Shown in pieces: positions 32,491 to 44,220 of a DNA stretch of 64,000 nt; positions within the stretch are counted from its first letter, which is position 1; each line of letters begins with the position of its first letter. The stretch comes from Ixodes scapularis. Its lineage: Eukaryota > Arthropoda > Arachnida > Ixodida > Ixodidae. The stretch is from NCBI RefSeq assembly GCF_016920785.2, contig NW_024609839.1, positions 19,903,085 to 19,967,084 of the forward strand, written 5' to 3'. The translations under genes were made by a program, and so were the position numbers. The notes beneath the pieces were generated by a model that saw only the letters and a program-made list of their open reading frames with translations, was not told the DNA's origin and did no database searches.

Positions 32491-32946
32491 GCAGAAATAT
32501 TCTTCCACCTGGCGGAAAGCCCTCCTCGCCCTCTTTTTTGCCCTTTCCTTCTTGTCTAACTCTATGCTGGGGGGGGGGGGAGGGTCCCCTTTTGTATTGG
32601 GTTCTTCTGAGAGGATAAGCGTAGGATAAGCAGGATTTTTGGCCCCTCGCCAAGCCTAGCACTCCGGGTGGATTTTTTGCGAAGCTGGAAGGGTGCACCC
32701 TAGCAGTCACCCATTTGAGCTGTCAAATATGTTTGGCTGTAGCCTGTGGCAAAGTAAACGCTTACTGGAAAGCTGCAACGCATCCCCACACCAATTGAAC
32801 ATATTTTTCCTACTTATTCTCGGTTTCTCAAATAAGGAGTGCAGAACGCATGCACGATGATGTGGCGGTTTCAATATGTAAAAATGATTTGCATGTTCAT
32901 AAAACGTACAGCATCCTCACAACGCCAGCCTATCACGCTCAAACCT
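32491..32946. other. Intergenic, poly-G run, nothing else
   Basis: Contains a G-homopolymer at about 32569-32580. No supported frame. Confidence 0.5.
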
Positions 32947-32958
32947 GCCTCAAATGGA
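32947..32958. repeat. Target-site duplication of LINE C, 3' side
   Basis: gcctcaaatgga, repeated exactly at 40046-40057. Confidence 0.92.
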
Positions 32959-33103
32959 TTGAATAATGCGCCAACAACTAGGAATATTGCTGAATCAAGG
33001 TTGAAGAGAAGAAAGAGCTATAGCAGCTTGTAATTTAATAAAACAATGATCATGAAAGTACAAGCGCATAAGATGTGGCAATGAATACGATGAACTATTA
33101 AAA

Positions 33104-34238
33104 TTATAGCTGGTCCAGGAGTCTTATATACTTAAGAAAGTTGAAAATACACTTGTGTGGAATCAACGGCTCATCGCTGAGTAAAAGGGCGAGATGTAAT
33201 GGTGTATGCTCTTGGTAAACCTTAGCGAAGTGTCTGTGGCGTTCTTGGTCATACAAAGGGCATACAAGTAAGATATGTAGGATGCTTAACGGAATGCAGC
33301 AGTGTTCACACTCCGGAGCATCCTCCCCACGCAAAAGATGCCCATGGGTAAGACGGGTATGACCAATTCGCAGTCGGCACAAAACCACCTCATAAAAACG
33401 CTCGCGGTGTCGTGCACTCTCCCATTCCTGAAGTAGTGGTTTTACTGCGCGCAACTTATTGTTTATTTCTCGGTCCCATTCCTCTTGCCACTTGCGTCTT
33501 ATGGAAAATTTCAGAAAATGCCTATAGTCTCTGTAAGGTATTTTCCACAGGTCGACTTCTCGATCCTTAGCAGTACATGCTGCTGTCAGCATCCTCATTT
33601 CCAGCAATTCCGACATGTGAAGGAACCCAGCATAGTATTATTTTCTTCTTCCGTTTTGCGGCTGAAATTAGCCTGCTCCTTATTTCTATTACAAGTGGAT
33701 TGCGATCATTTCCCACTCTGGCAAGAGCTCGTAAAGCACTAAGTGAGTCGGTGTAAACAATTGACTTGTGAAGCTTTTGTTTGAGGATCTTATCTGTGGC
33801 GAGGAGCAAGCCATAGAGCTCTGCCGTAAAACTACAGGCACTGTCATTTATTCTCCGGACAAGCTGCATCCCAGGCCCGATCACTGCGCAACCCACAGAA
33901 GAATCAGTTTTACTACCATCAGTGTAGAAACTCATAAAGTCGTGATACAGTACTTGGAGTTCAAGGAATTCTTGTCTCAGGACTTCGCGAGGAGTGTCTT
34001 TTTTGTTGAATTTCGTTAGCTCCAGTTCGCACTGAATGGGAACTAGGTCCCAAGGGGCTGCCAAACTCAAACACTGTACAACTGGAGGCAACACGTTCAG
34101 TCCTACAGACTCCGCAGAATTGCGAACCCTCATGGCAAGAGGTGGAACAACTGAAGGCTTGTTACTGAAGGTTCGCTCGTAGCGTATTCGTTCCATACAG
34201 TGTAAGGTTGGATGGTTAGGAACCGATCTAATTCGCAT
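33104..34238 (-). pseudogene. LINE C ORF2: RNase H and C-terminus
   Basis: Frames 33567-34238 (FYTDGSKTDSS, TAELYGLLLATD, YTDSLSALRAL, CWVPSHVGIAGNEDAD) and 33104-33616 (VDLWKIPYRDYR onward) meet at a frameshift near 33570-33600, inside the last RNase H motif. The C-terminal zinc-like motif CEHCCIPLSILHILLVC is intact. A further frameshift near 34240 separates it from RT. Confidence 0.9.
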
Positions 34239-34257
34239 AAAATATGTGAAGCCCAGT

Positions 34258-35751
34258 TCAGATCTTCTTTTTCTCTAGAGAGAGCTCGTTTGCTTCTGCG
34301 TATAGACTGAGAACAGGAGATGTGCGAAAAGCACCAGTAGCAAGCCGCAACCCCTGATGATAAACAGGGTCCAGAATTTTGAGAACCGATGTCCAGGCAG
34401 AACCATACACAATACAACCGTAATCAAGACGGGATCGAACTACCGACCGATAGATACGCAAGAGACAAAGACGGTCAGCACCCCAGGACACATGCGACAG
34501 GACCTTAAGTATATTAAGCGATTTAAACCATTTCATCTTCAGGCTCTTGACATGCGGAACAAAAGTCAATTTGGAATCAAATATAAGACCTAAAAACTTG
34601 TGTTCAGTTTTCACTGGGATAGGAACGTCATACATAGTCAAAAAAGGTTCGTGCAAAACTCCGCGGCGACGTGAGAAACTCACACAGACGGTCTTCTCAG
34701 GAGAAAATTTAAAACCGTTGACATCAGCCCATTTGACCAAGTTGTTGACTGTGAGCTGGAGCCGACGTTCACATATGGATGGATTACAAGACGATACAGA
34801 AATCTGCAGATCATCGACGTACAGTGAGTACTGAACAGATGGAGCTATTGCGCGGACAATTGAGTTCATCTTCACAATAAAAAGAGTGACGCTAAGTACA
34901 CCACCTTGAGGTACTCCATTTTGCTGCGAAAATTCTATAGAAAAAGTTGTCCCAAGCTTCACGCGAAAAGTCCGGTTTTGGAGATAACTCTGAATGCCAC
35001 TTAACATTCGGCCCTGTACACCTAAGCTGAACAGATCCTGCAGTATGCCATGGCGCCAGGTTGTATCAAATGCCTTTTCCAGGTCAAAAAAGACAGAGAC
35101 ACAATGCTGCTTATTTACAAATGCCTCTCGCACAACAGTCTCAAAACGAACTAGGTGGTCGACCGTGGATCGTCCTGAACGAAAGCCACATTGGTACCTG
35201 TCAAGAAGATTACTACTCTCCAAATAAAACATCAGCCTTCTGTTGATCATCCTTTCTAATGTCTTCGAAAGACAGCTAGTTACTGCTATAGGCCTGAAGC
35301 TGGAGGCGCAGGCAGGATCTTTTCCTGGCTTTAAAAGGGGGATAATGACGGCAGCCTTCCAGGACAATGGGAAAAGACCCTCGACCCAAACTCGGTTGAA
35401 AAGATACAAGATGAGCTCTAGAGTAGATGGATGAAGGTGCTGAAGCATTTGATAGTGGATACCGTCCGGTCTAGGGGCAGTCTGTCCGGACGAATCGAGA
35501 GCCATCTGCAGTTCGTGCAGCATGAAAAGAGAGTTATAAGGCTGTTGCAAACCACCGGTCGTAGGCACAATCTTTTTTTCTGCATGTAGCTTATGCCGCC
35601 TAAATGATTGCGTATAGTGTTCGGAACTAGAAACAAATTCGAAGTGCTCACCAAGAATGTCAGCCTGTTCGTCAAGGCTTGCAGGACATATTCCATTCCG
35701 GCACAAGAGTGGGACAGAGAAAGCGCCGTAGGAACCCTGAATTTTATGCAC
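34258..35751 (-). pseudogene. LINE C ORF2: reverse transcriptase
   Basis: A 497-residue frame covering the whole RT: TAPRPDGIHYQML (usual APGPDG changed to APRPDG), PIAVTSCLSKTLERMINRRL, FFDLEKAFDTTW, NGVPQGGVLSVTLF, YVDDLQISVSS and the thumb up to SRLDYGCIVYG. Catalytic aspartates are present. Frameshifts at both ends (near 35760 and 34250) detach it from the endonuclease and RNase H. Confidence 0.92.
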
Positions 35752-35802
35752 GCTGTCCCAAACTTCCTTTATAGATGCACTGTTATTGATTGAAGAGGCA
35801 TA

Positions 35803-36822
35803 TTATCTAAAGCTTTGCCGCTTGGCTTGTCTTCGAATAAACCTTGCCTGGGCCCTTTTTCTTTTAAAACCAATCAGATTACTTGGAGTAGGGTAACGCC
35901 TAAAGATACTCCATGCACGATTCTGTTCCTTTTTTGCCTGGCGGCAGTCTTTATTCCACCACGCCTTCGGCCTTTTTGGGAGAAGCGAGGACGTCATGGG
36001 AATGGCGATGATTGCGGCCTGTAATATGTGTCGAGTGATATGCAGAGTGACATCATCGATGGAAAGATCATCAAGTGATGAACAAGCTAAAACTGAAGAG
36101 CTGCTAAAAGTTGCCCAGTCAGCCCTCTCAAACTTCCAACGAGGGGTACGCGTTTGAAGACCAGCAGGAGGACTGTTAAACTCTAAAATAACTGGAAAAT
36201 GGTCACTTCCATATGGGTTTGGGATGACCCTCCATGAAAACAGCGAGTATAGTGAAGGATGGCATATAGAAAGGTCGATGGAAGTAAAAGTCCTGGTCGC
36301 TGAACTAAAGTGTGTGGCTCCTTTAGTGTTAAGTAAGCACAGTCCCGTGGAAAGAAGAAGACATTCAACAAGTGCTTTTCTAGCATCCCGTTTACCACTG
36401 TCCCACAATGGGTTGTGTGCATTAAAATCGCCTAAAATTAAGTATGGAGCCGGGAGCTGACTAACAAGATCCTCTAGCTCTTCGTACTGCAGCTGGTATC
36501 CCGGTGATATGTACACTGAACAAACAGTAATCACCCGGTCTAGCAGTATTCGGGCAGCCACAGCCTCGAGAGTGGTGCAGAGAGCCACTTCGACAGATGG
36601 GGTTGTGCGCTGGGCAACTACAGCAACACCACCAGACGCCACAGAGGAGTGCAACCTATCTTGTGTAAACACTTGATAATGGCGGAGTACATTTGACATA
36701 GTTTCTTTAAGATGCGTCTCCTGCAGACAGAAGGCAGCAGGGCGGTGTTCGTCTAATAAAAAAGTGACATCATCATAATTACAAAAAAGCCCACGACAGT
36801 TCCACTGTAAAAACAGAGACAT
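35803..36822 (-). pseudogene. LINE C ORF2: endonuclease
   Basis: A 339-residue frame from the ORF2 start (MSLFLQWNCRGLF). All APE-type motifs are present: CLQETHL, YLILGDFNAHNPLW, TSIDLSI, YGSDHFPV. It ends at 35803 in the basic linker to RT. This endonuclease domain is open end to end. Confidence 0.92.
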
Positions 36823-36925
36823 GGTGAAGATTAAAACTGGAAATTAAAATTAAAATTATAACTGGCCTTTAGGACACCGCAAGATAACTAAGTGGAGACT
36901 TGCTTATGATTCATTTCTAAAGGGA

Positions 36926-38287
36926 CTACGATCCCTTTGGGGGGAAAATTCTAGGAAGTTTATTTTTCTTTTCTACGACCTGGAAAGGTACTGATGACTC
37001 AGCACCTGAAGGGACCAGGTCGCCGTCAGAAGGTGGCATGCTCTCATCTATCATTTCATCTACTGACTGCTGGCTTGCGGTCGAGTATGCCTCGTCCAGC
37101 TGGCCAGGCTTTCGAGAGCTGGTCGAGGCAGGAGTGGGCAAAGCCCTGCCTCGGCCTGAAGAGCGAGCAGACGACGAGGGTATCCGCTCCAGCTCCTTAG
37201 AGGAGGTGCTCTGCGACGGACCCTCTTTAAGGACTGAGGGTGGTGCGAGAGGCACCACCCCTGATGCCTTTGGAGGGGATACCTCCTTTGGTGCCATGGT
37301 GTCCATTGCCTCCTTCAAGAGAGGCGCGGCAGCACCATTCAGGCACTGTGAACCTTTTGGCTCCAACGACAAACGCGGTCGTGGAGCCGACGGGGGGGGG
37401 GGGGGGGGCAGGGGGTGTCGGCGGGGCTGCCAGGTCTTTGGGACAGACCTGGGTTCCCACCGAGGTTTTCGGTGACACGCCCCCTGTGGGTGTTACCGTA
37501 GCGAAGGATCCTTTCTGTAGAAAAGAAAGTTGCTTCCTGGCCTCAGGAAACGAGATGTTTTCTTTTACTTTGAGGGTAATTACTTCCTTCTCTTCTTTCC
37601 ATTTTTTACAAGAACGGGAGTAAGCGGCGTGTGGTTCGCCGCAGTTGACGCAGTGTGGTGGGTTTGCGCAGTTGTCTGACGGGTGATCGTTCTGACCGCA
37701 CTTGGCGCACGTGGTCTTGCCCCTGCAGCTCTGGGCACTATGGCCGAACCTCTGGCAATGGAAACATCTCCTGGGGTTCGGCACATATGGCCGTACTCTA
37801 CAGTTCAAGTACCCAGTTTTGATTGACTCGGGAACTTTGCTCAACTCGAAAGTCAAAATGACATGTTTTGTTTTGATCTCTTGCCCCTCTCGACGAAGGG
37901 AGATTCGCTTTGCAGCGACAACTCCTTGGTCACTGGGGCCATCTACGAATTCATCTTCTGTACTTTCGAGGAGGTCATCTTCAGAAATCACACCTTTTAC
38001 TGTGTTCAATGTACGGTGGGGAGTGACTGTCACTTTATAGTCAGAAACTGAATTTAGTGATAGGAGTGCTGTGCTCTGTTCACTGGTTTTAATCTCAACG
38101 AGCAGATCTCCGGATGTCATTTTTTTTGGCAGAGAAGTTCTTTCCAGCAATGGACTCAAGTGTTTTGGAAACAAGGAATGGTGACAGTTTCGCCAAAGGT
38201 TTCTCACTCTCAGAGTGCATCACAAGGAATCTTGGAAATGTTTCTGCAGATCTAGTAGTATTAATCGCATGTACTTCGGTGCGGCCC
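36926..38287 (-). pseudogene. LINE C ORF1, main part
   Basis: Frames 38095-38328, 37227-38207 and 36926-37372 give the conserved core (RTLNTVKGVISEDD), three well-kept knuckles (CFHCQRFGHSAQSC, CAKCGQNDHPSDNC, CVNCGEPHAAYSRSC) and a Pro-rich tail. Frameshifts occur near 38110 and at a poly-G run near 37390-37408. The N-terminus lies beyond the inserted LINE F, at 39399-39500. Confidence 0.85.
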
Positions 38288-38298
38288 CTTTTGGGGGG
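38288..38298. repeat. Target-site duplication of LINE F, 3' side
   Basis: cttttgggggg, repeated at 39388-39398. The poly-G run that follows makes the exact edge uncertain. Confidence 0.75.
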
Positions 38299-39387
38299 GG
38301 GGGGGGGGGTTGGGGGTTTATGGCACAATACCTACGAGGCCATTTGCGCCAAACAAATTTTAGGCTTCATTGTACTACAAAGTGGGTTTTACAAACGGAT
38401 AACAAAAAAGGTAAAATCGGTGTAAAAGGCCAACACTACCAAGAAATTCTATTACTCGTTCAAAAGAGAACAGAGGATTCTCGCCCAGAAGAAGAGCAGG
38501 ATGAAATGGGATATGATATTGAAAAAATTGAGGGAAATGAATGCGGCGCTTGGGCTCAAGGCTGGGGCACAACCACAAGATATGCAAAACAGTGAGCCTA
38601 TCACCACACTGATCGCAGACTGGTGGATCTTCTCCCGAAAGCAGATACCTATGGGTTATAAATGAGTGTCCGATTCTCAAACGGCACAACAACGTTTCGT
38701 GAAGTCGGCTCTTGCATGAAGAGCTTTCCCAAACTCCCAAAGCCGGTTTGGTAACATGAAGCTTGTTATCGCACTCCATGTCCCATTCCAATTGCCAAGA
38801 ATGATGAATCGAGGACTTCACCAAGGGCTTAATATCTTGATAGGGTAAACACGAGAGAGATTGTGGAAGATTACCGGCAGACCCTGCAAGCCTGTCGGCT
38901 TCTTCATTGACTTGTATTCCAATATGACCCAACAAAATTTTATATTTTGACCTCCATGCAAAGGAGAGTTAAGTTTATATCGAATCTGTTGTACAAGCAT
39001 ATTTTTAGTATCTTTAAGAGAGCAAACTGCAAGAATCACACTTTGAGAGTCAATAAACAGGACCGCCCTCAGTATTTTCCTATTGATAATGCATTCGATC
39101 GCCATTGATACCGCATAGAGTTCCGCAGTAAAAATGCTGGCAACACAATCAAGTCGTTGAACCTTGGAGAAGCTTTCAGAATACACAGCGCAACCGACAA
39201 AAGAGGAGGTCGTGGCACCATCAGTATAAACATGAAGATAACCGTCATACTTAGTTTGCAGTTCACCAAACTCTTGCTTCATTACAGCATGGGAAATGCC
39301 ATGCTTGTTAAACTTCGCGAGACACCAGTCGGATTCAACTCGCTGTGCTTTCCACGGTGGAATGCCACTGACTTTCCTAACGAGGCT
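38299..39387 (-). mobile_element. 5'-truncated LINE F inside LINE C ORF1
   Basis: About 1.09 kb: the 3' part of an I-group LINE (RNase H, C-terminus, 3' hairpin 38321-38351 with one mismatch). It starts abruptly in the region before RNase H, as expected when reverse transcription stops early. ORF1 of LINE C (KTFLDRPPK on one side, RTEVHAINTTRS on the other) is interrupted by it. Sequence is closest to the C-terminal part of copy E. Confidence 0.88.
38375..39282 (-). pseudogene. LINE F ORF2 fragment: RNase H and C-terminus
   Basis: Frames 38818-39282 (VYTDGATTSSFVG, TAELYAVSMAIE, LFIDSQSV) and 38375-38935 (NEEADRLAG onward, CDQCGDRLTVLHILWLC) overlap, with a frameshift at ~38930. The four acidic RNase H positions and the C-terminal C-x2-C...H...C motif are kept. 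Confidence 0.88.
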
Positions 39388-39398
39388 CTTTTGGGGGG

Positions 39399-39500
39399 CC
39401 GATCAAGAAAGGTTTTTTGTTTAGTACCCATAGAGATGGGAGAGAATTTCGGTGCCCTGGGTGCACCACCCACCACGGAGCCCAACACGGGGGTAGGCAA
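39399..39500 (-). pseudogene. LINE C ORF1 N-terminus
   Basis: Encodes MPTPVLGSVVGGAPRAPKFS and then FLDRPPK before the LINE F insertion. VGGAP is shared with the ORF1 N-termini of copies A and E, which supports the start assignment. Confidence 0.8.
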
Positions 39501-40045
39501 TGTGCCATAAGAAATATGACTTTGCTGACAACATTACACTACCAGTGCTGCCCAGGCACTATAACCTAGTGTGGATCCGGACAAGGGGTCTATCGCCACC
39601 CAAGGTTAGCCCTCGCCGCCATAGAAGGTGAAAAGGAATAAAAAAGCAGAGAAAAGAGAAAGATAAGAGGGGATACTAGAAGATGTGGCGACTGACTGAA
39701 TCATCCTGGTCGGGCCAAGCCAGGACACCCGTCTACAGGAAGCAGGGGCCAAAGTGGTGTGTTGCCTCGCTCGGGGGGCCCCGAAGGGTCCAAACCTACC
39801 CCGGGCTCAGCTCAACCACCAGGATGCCCTTTTACCTGGACACGGGCTCGCCACGCACAGCCAGACGTGGGTGGGTCTTAGCCACTTTTACTCAGGGTCT
39901 GTGGTGTCGCCAAAGTGGCTAGAATCCGTGGTGACGCTACTCACCAAGCACCTAGCACCTAAGGTGTAGGCGCGCCCTGCGGAGATCGGGGTCCGTGGAG
40001 ACGCCACTCTCCAAACACCTGCTTTCACAGGTGCCCCCTGCGGGG
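39501..40045 (-). promoter_or_regulatory. LINE C 5'UTR with doubled 5' module
   Basis: Contains the family 5'UTR, then a diverged 5' module ending CCCTGCGG at 39975-39982, then a second, standard 5' module (39983-40045) with the CACCTG/CAGGTG hairpin and the CCCCCTGCGGGG terminus. The target duplication abuts the second module, so both were part of the inserted element. Confidence 0.7.
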
Positions 40046-40057
40046 GCCTCAAATGGA
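40046..40057. repeat. Target-site duplication of LINE C, 5' side
   Basis: Matches 32947-32958 exactly. Confidence 0.92.
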
Positions 40058-40389
40058 GAACGATGAAAAAATACATATGTACCAGGCCAAGGCATCTTAG
40101 GGGATCTCTTTTCTCGTACAGTGCGCTCAACTTATTGCGTGCCTAACTCGCAGGATATGATAGCCAACGAAATGTGGATGGAATTTATGTTTACACATCC
40201 TAACAACCACTTGAGTTTAAAGGGCAGCAAAGGGATGAAATTTATATTTGCAAATCCTAACAACCACACGAGTTGAAAGAGCAGCAAGGGCGAGTGTCGA
40301 TATTAGGGAAGTTTTAGTGGATCGCTTTTAGCTTTCCAATAACCATGCTTCACAACGATATATTGCCACGCACATCTGCAAGCAAGCGC

Positions 40390-40466
40390 GCACGTGGCTA
40401 AATGATAATCGTCCTTGGCTCCTGTGCCAAAGGCTCGAGGTTCGATGCCTCGGAGCGGACACCTCT
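40390..40466 (+). repeat. tRNA-like sequence (pseudo-tRNA or SINE head)
   Basis: A perfect T-arm, CGAGG-TTCGATG-CCTCG (40436-40452), an anticodon-like arm TTGGC...GCCAA and a box A-like TGGCTAAATGATAATCG. The acceptor stem does not close convincingly, so a functional tRNA is unlikely; a tRNA pseudogene or SINE head fits better. Confidence 0.45.
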
Positions 40467-42330
40467 TTTTGTTGTTTCTGTAAATGTTGCGTTCTTGTGA
40501 ATTCGAGAACATCGTTTATTCAAGGTCCAAATGTTCTAAGCGTCGAACCTTCTACGCCGATTATTCCAGAAGCCCACCCGTGTACATAAGGGGCTTCGCG
40601 TAGTGAGCCAAAGTCAGTTTTGCACCAGCGCTCGATCCTGTTGTTTCGCCGACATCAATGTCTGCGACGCCAACGTTCTTCTACTTTATTTCGGGCATAA
40701 GTTTGCCCCATTAAACGTTTGGTTTCTCCAGCTAACTCACCGCCTCATCCTTTGTCATTCGTGACACTATAAGCTATGCTTGCTGGGAGCATTCTTTATT
40801 GGGCACGGCTATCGCAGGGGTGCAACGACTGCGCGATTGCGCCATTTTGCTCCAGACGCATTTGTCTGCGCCATCCTACGCCATTTTGCGGTAACGGCGC
40901 CACAGCCAATACCTCGCGCCATTATGCACAAAATCGCACAACGTGCGCCAGAAAAATTGTATTTTGTCTTAATTTCGGTTTTGATCGACTCGATTGGCAA
41001 CAATGAGCGCATTTAGCGTGGCCGGCCTTGCAATCTAATCCTTTGTTCTGTATATCCTCCCCCTGTATCCAGAGTCGGAAGCGTGTGAAAAAAACTCAGG
41101 AATCGGATTCCAAGCGCTACACCACCTACGACTGGGTTGTTATTTTTCAACCATAACCGGTTAAGCAAGTCGGCCGAAATGCGGTTGCATCGCTAAGCGT
41201 CAGATTGCCTGAGGCTCTGCAGCCCGGGATCCGGACGTCAGCCAGTTGAAAACACACCAGCAAAAGATTCCTTTTAGTACTTCATCGTTAGAAGTTGGAA
41301 CCTTATTCCCGCAAGATAAATCGTGATTCGATAGGTCTAAAACGCGGTCCGATCCGAAACCTTGCCGCCCTGCAGCTCTCACGCAAGCAGTAGATCTGCT
41401 CGGCGTACTTTAACCTTGCTCCTGCTTATCGCTTCAAATATGATAACTTCGTTAACCGTAGTCTGCTGCTTCAATATCGAGTTGCACAATAGGATAAACT
41501 CGAAATTTGTTGCCTTGTTCCTCCACGCAACTGCACGTCTGTTGTTAACGCACGTCACGTGGCTCGCGCATATAATTACTATGTCGAGGACGTCTGGGTT
41601 GTGCGATAAGCGGTGCTGGTTTTCATTTTGTGCAGCTGAAAGCCACTCAGAAAATATCAAGGACACTTCGGAAACATATGGTACTTTCTTTTTGATTCTC
41701 ATTAAGGCTCACAAAGCTTCAAGTTTTCGCATCTGTTACACTGCTATCCCATCTACCTAGGTTCCTAACCACTCGTGTTCATTTGTGCTGCGAAGCACAA
41801 TTGAAATTGCTCCCGTGCTCGTCTAAGGCACAAGCTAAAGTGCAATGAAAATTGACCTGAGCTGCTCCTATCCTGCTCCAGACTGTAGTTCTAGCTGCTG
41901 CCAACCTGCTCCAAAACAGCTGTTTCAGCTGCTCCCGTGGCTGCTCCCAAGTACATTTAACGAGCTCCACACCTGCTATTGGAGCGTAAAACGCTATATT
42001 AAATCCCTGTTCGGGAGTTTCGCGCGTTCTGTTTTCGTTCAGCGTTGCTCGTGTCGGTGCTATAGCACTCCGAATAATTCCTTGGAGTCCTTTTTTTTTA
42101 GCATGACACATGATAATAAGTTGACATTTTAAAAACATAGGTACACTGCACCACGAAGTTTGCATGAACAAACATCGGTGATTTTTCTCGTTCATTTTTT
42201 CTTGTGAGAAGTGAATGATTTTTAGAAAACTGTAAATGCGAGTATCCAACTTAAGTGGTAGATCTTAGAAATATACGCATTACATAGCTGGGGAAAAAAG
42301 CAAAAAGCGCCAATGTCTTGTTTGCTCTAA
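40467..42330. other. Intergenic, short repeats only
   Basis: No supported gene. A CGCCATTTTGC-like motif recurs at 40830-40930 and a CTGCTCC-like motif at 41860-41960. Confidence 0.5.
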
Positions 42331-42331
42331 C

Positions 42332-42464
42332 AGTTTGGTGTAATGTTTGCACACCGTTACGCTATCATTGCAAGCAGAGTAAGTCAGTAAATGTACAATT
42401 TGGTGTAATGTTTGCATACCGTTACACTATCAGTGCAAGCAGAGTAAGTCAGTAAATGTATTAG
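42332..42464. repeat. 65-bp tandem duplication
   Basis: TTTGGTGTAATGTTTGCA starts at 42334 and again (one mismatch at the end) at 42399. The two units differ at only a few positions. Confidence 0.85.
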
Positions 42465-42784
42465 ACAAAAAAAGATGTTTCTTTTTATAGCTGAAATTTG
42501 TCATTTCTAAATAAGAGATTCGGCAAAAAGTGCTGCTATTGGTCTTGAACTAACGTTGCTACACTTTGCTCCTTTACACTAAAATCTAGAAGCTTGCATT
42601 AAAATGTCAATTTTATGTTTGTATTTTGCGTGTACGCTCTTACACTGATTGTTTAAAGTTATTATCTACGTCAAGTGATTTGACACTCTTTGCAGAATTG
42701 CTTGTATAAAAATAAATGTTTAGCTAAAGAAAAAATTTTTTCCTTTGCACATTGAACTCATTTATTTACTTTGGTCATGTAGAG

Positions 42785-43090
42785 CAGGGGTGGCCAGACT
42801 GACCCGGCTTAAGAGCCGCAAACAAAACCACGAAACTTCCAAGAGCCGGGGGGGGGGGGGGAGAAGGGGGGAGGGGGGGGAGAGGAGGGGGAGAGGAGGG
42901 GGAGGGGGTGCACAGGCAAATTTTCATTTAGACCAGTAAACGAAACTCGAACTATTTTGAATTTAAAACGAGTTCCATTTTTCTTTTTGGGGAAGTGCTC
43001 GTGTGACCGGGAGGGAGGCGGGGGATTTGGGTGGGGGGGGGGGGGGGAGGGGGGCAAGGCGGGACGGGGGCGGGCGGGCGGGCGGGGGGC
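42785..43090. repeat. Possible hAT-type end followed by G-rich tract
   Basis: CAGGGGTGGCCAGACTGACC at 42785 and the following GAGCCGCA resemble hAT-family terminal repeats. Long G/GGGA/GGGC tracts follow (42850-43080). The opposite terminus and an 8-bp target duplication were not found, so this may be a fragment. Confidence 0.3.
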
Positions 43091-43094
43091 TGCG

Positions 43095-43494
43095 GTTTAA
43101 AATTGAACTTCAACGACAATAACCACAACACATGAATTTCGGTTTTTTCAAACTTTTTTTATTTAAGGATACGCGGAATCCGTAAAAATAAGTATGCTCA
43201 ACTTTCAAGCCCCAACAAATACTCATTTCATATTCATATTATTGTTATCTATGTTCGAATGCTGTCATTTAGTTTTCCGCAGCTTTTGTTAGGTCCTCCA
43301 CTTGCTTGAATCGCTTGCTTTATGGCATCGTTAAACGGGCTAGAAGGAAACTATTTTAAAAATGTACTTCGGGTGTTTATTAAATTTGCAAGCTGAGCGC
43401 TCATAATTTCTGCGATTTGAAATTGAACTACTACAGAACAATAACCGCGGCAAATAGGTTTCTGTGTGTTTCTTTTTAACTTTTTTTATTTAAG
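43095..43494. repeat. Third ~320-bp repeat unit with partial neighbours
   Basis: AAGGATACGCGGAATCCG at 43164 begins a unit alignable with 31967 and 32286. Partial unit ends lie before it (43095-43163) and after it (43420-43494), spacing ~327. Same family as the repeat upstream of the serpin. Confidence 0.75.
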
Positions 43495-43727
43495 TGTGTC
43501 TCACCGGCCTATACAGTTAGGGCGACAAAAGCAAAACACATTGCTCCCTATGCTGCATAGGGTTCAGAGCAATACAAGCGGTGATGGTTTAGGCACGGAT
43601 ATCAGCAGCCAGAGCCATTTATTGAGAGAGTTTGGCCATAGATTGGTATGGATAAGCGAGCATCTCGGGGCCAACCACAGGCCTCGAAACAGCCCCTAGC
43701 GATGGTCATGAGATATGTGATACCCCT

Positions 43728-44220
43728 AGCAAAAATAACGGTTTGAAATTAGTCCGGAAAGTGAAATCCGGACTAAAATCATACCGGAGTCACACCGGAA
43801 AGGCGGCTTCCGGTTCGCACAAACCGTGAATTTTCAAATCTGGTTCAAAGTCAAATTGGAGGAATTCCGGAGAGGCAAATTCCGGTTCGCTCATACCGTG
43901 GTTTTCCTAACCCGGTTCAAAGTCAAATTGGAGGAATTCCGGACAGGCAACTCCCGGTTCGCTCAAACCATGATTTTCCTAATCCGGTTCAAAATCGAAT
44001 TGGAGGAATTCCGGAGAGACAGATTCCGGTTCGCACAAACCGTGATTTTCCTAATCCACTTCAAAGCCAATTTGGAGGAATTCCAGACAGACAGATTCCG
44101 GCTCACACAAACCGTGATTTTCGTAATCGGTTCGCACAAACTGTGATTTTTTGGAATCCGGTTAAAAGTACAATTGAAGGAATTCTAGACACACAATATG
44201 CGGTTCGAACAAACCATTCC
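43728..44220. repeat. 72-bp minisatellite with a transposon-like end
   Basis: At least five units with TTCCGGTTCGCACAAACC-like landmarks at ~43809, 43880, 43952, 44025 and 44096. The period of ~72 is a multiple of three, so a plus-strand frame (43826-44146) repeats 24 residues; it is not taken as a gene. The left edge CCCTAGCAAAAATAACGG resembles, inverted, the sequence at ~55100-55133. Confidence 0.8.

Larger units (their letters stand above)
32959..40045 (-). mobile_element. Full-length I-group LINE, copy C (contains LINE F)
   Basis: A 12-bp target duplication brackets 7,087 bp; subtracting LINE F and its duplicated target leaves ~5.99 kb. ORF1 (39500-36926, split by LINE F) and ORF2 (36822-33104) are both recognisable. 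Its 3' end (AATAATGCGCCAACAACTAG at 32962 on plus) differs from that of copies A, B, E and F but matches copy D, so C and D form a separate subfamily. The 5' end has two consecutive terminal modules (see 39880-40045). Confidence 0.95.

Noticed and set aside
40500..40766. Possible solo LTR (ATTAAA signal, ends GTGACA)
   Set aside because: No matching internal sequence, no partner and no clear target duplication; too weak to list as a feature.
42745..43057. Gly/Pro-rich small frames in the G-tract
   Set aside because: Homopolymer and simple-repeat translation on both strands.
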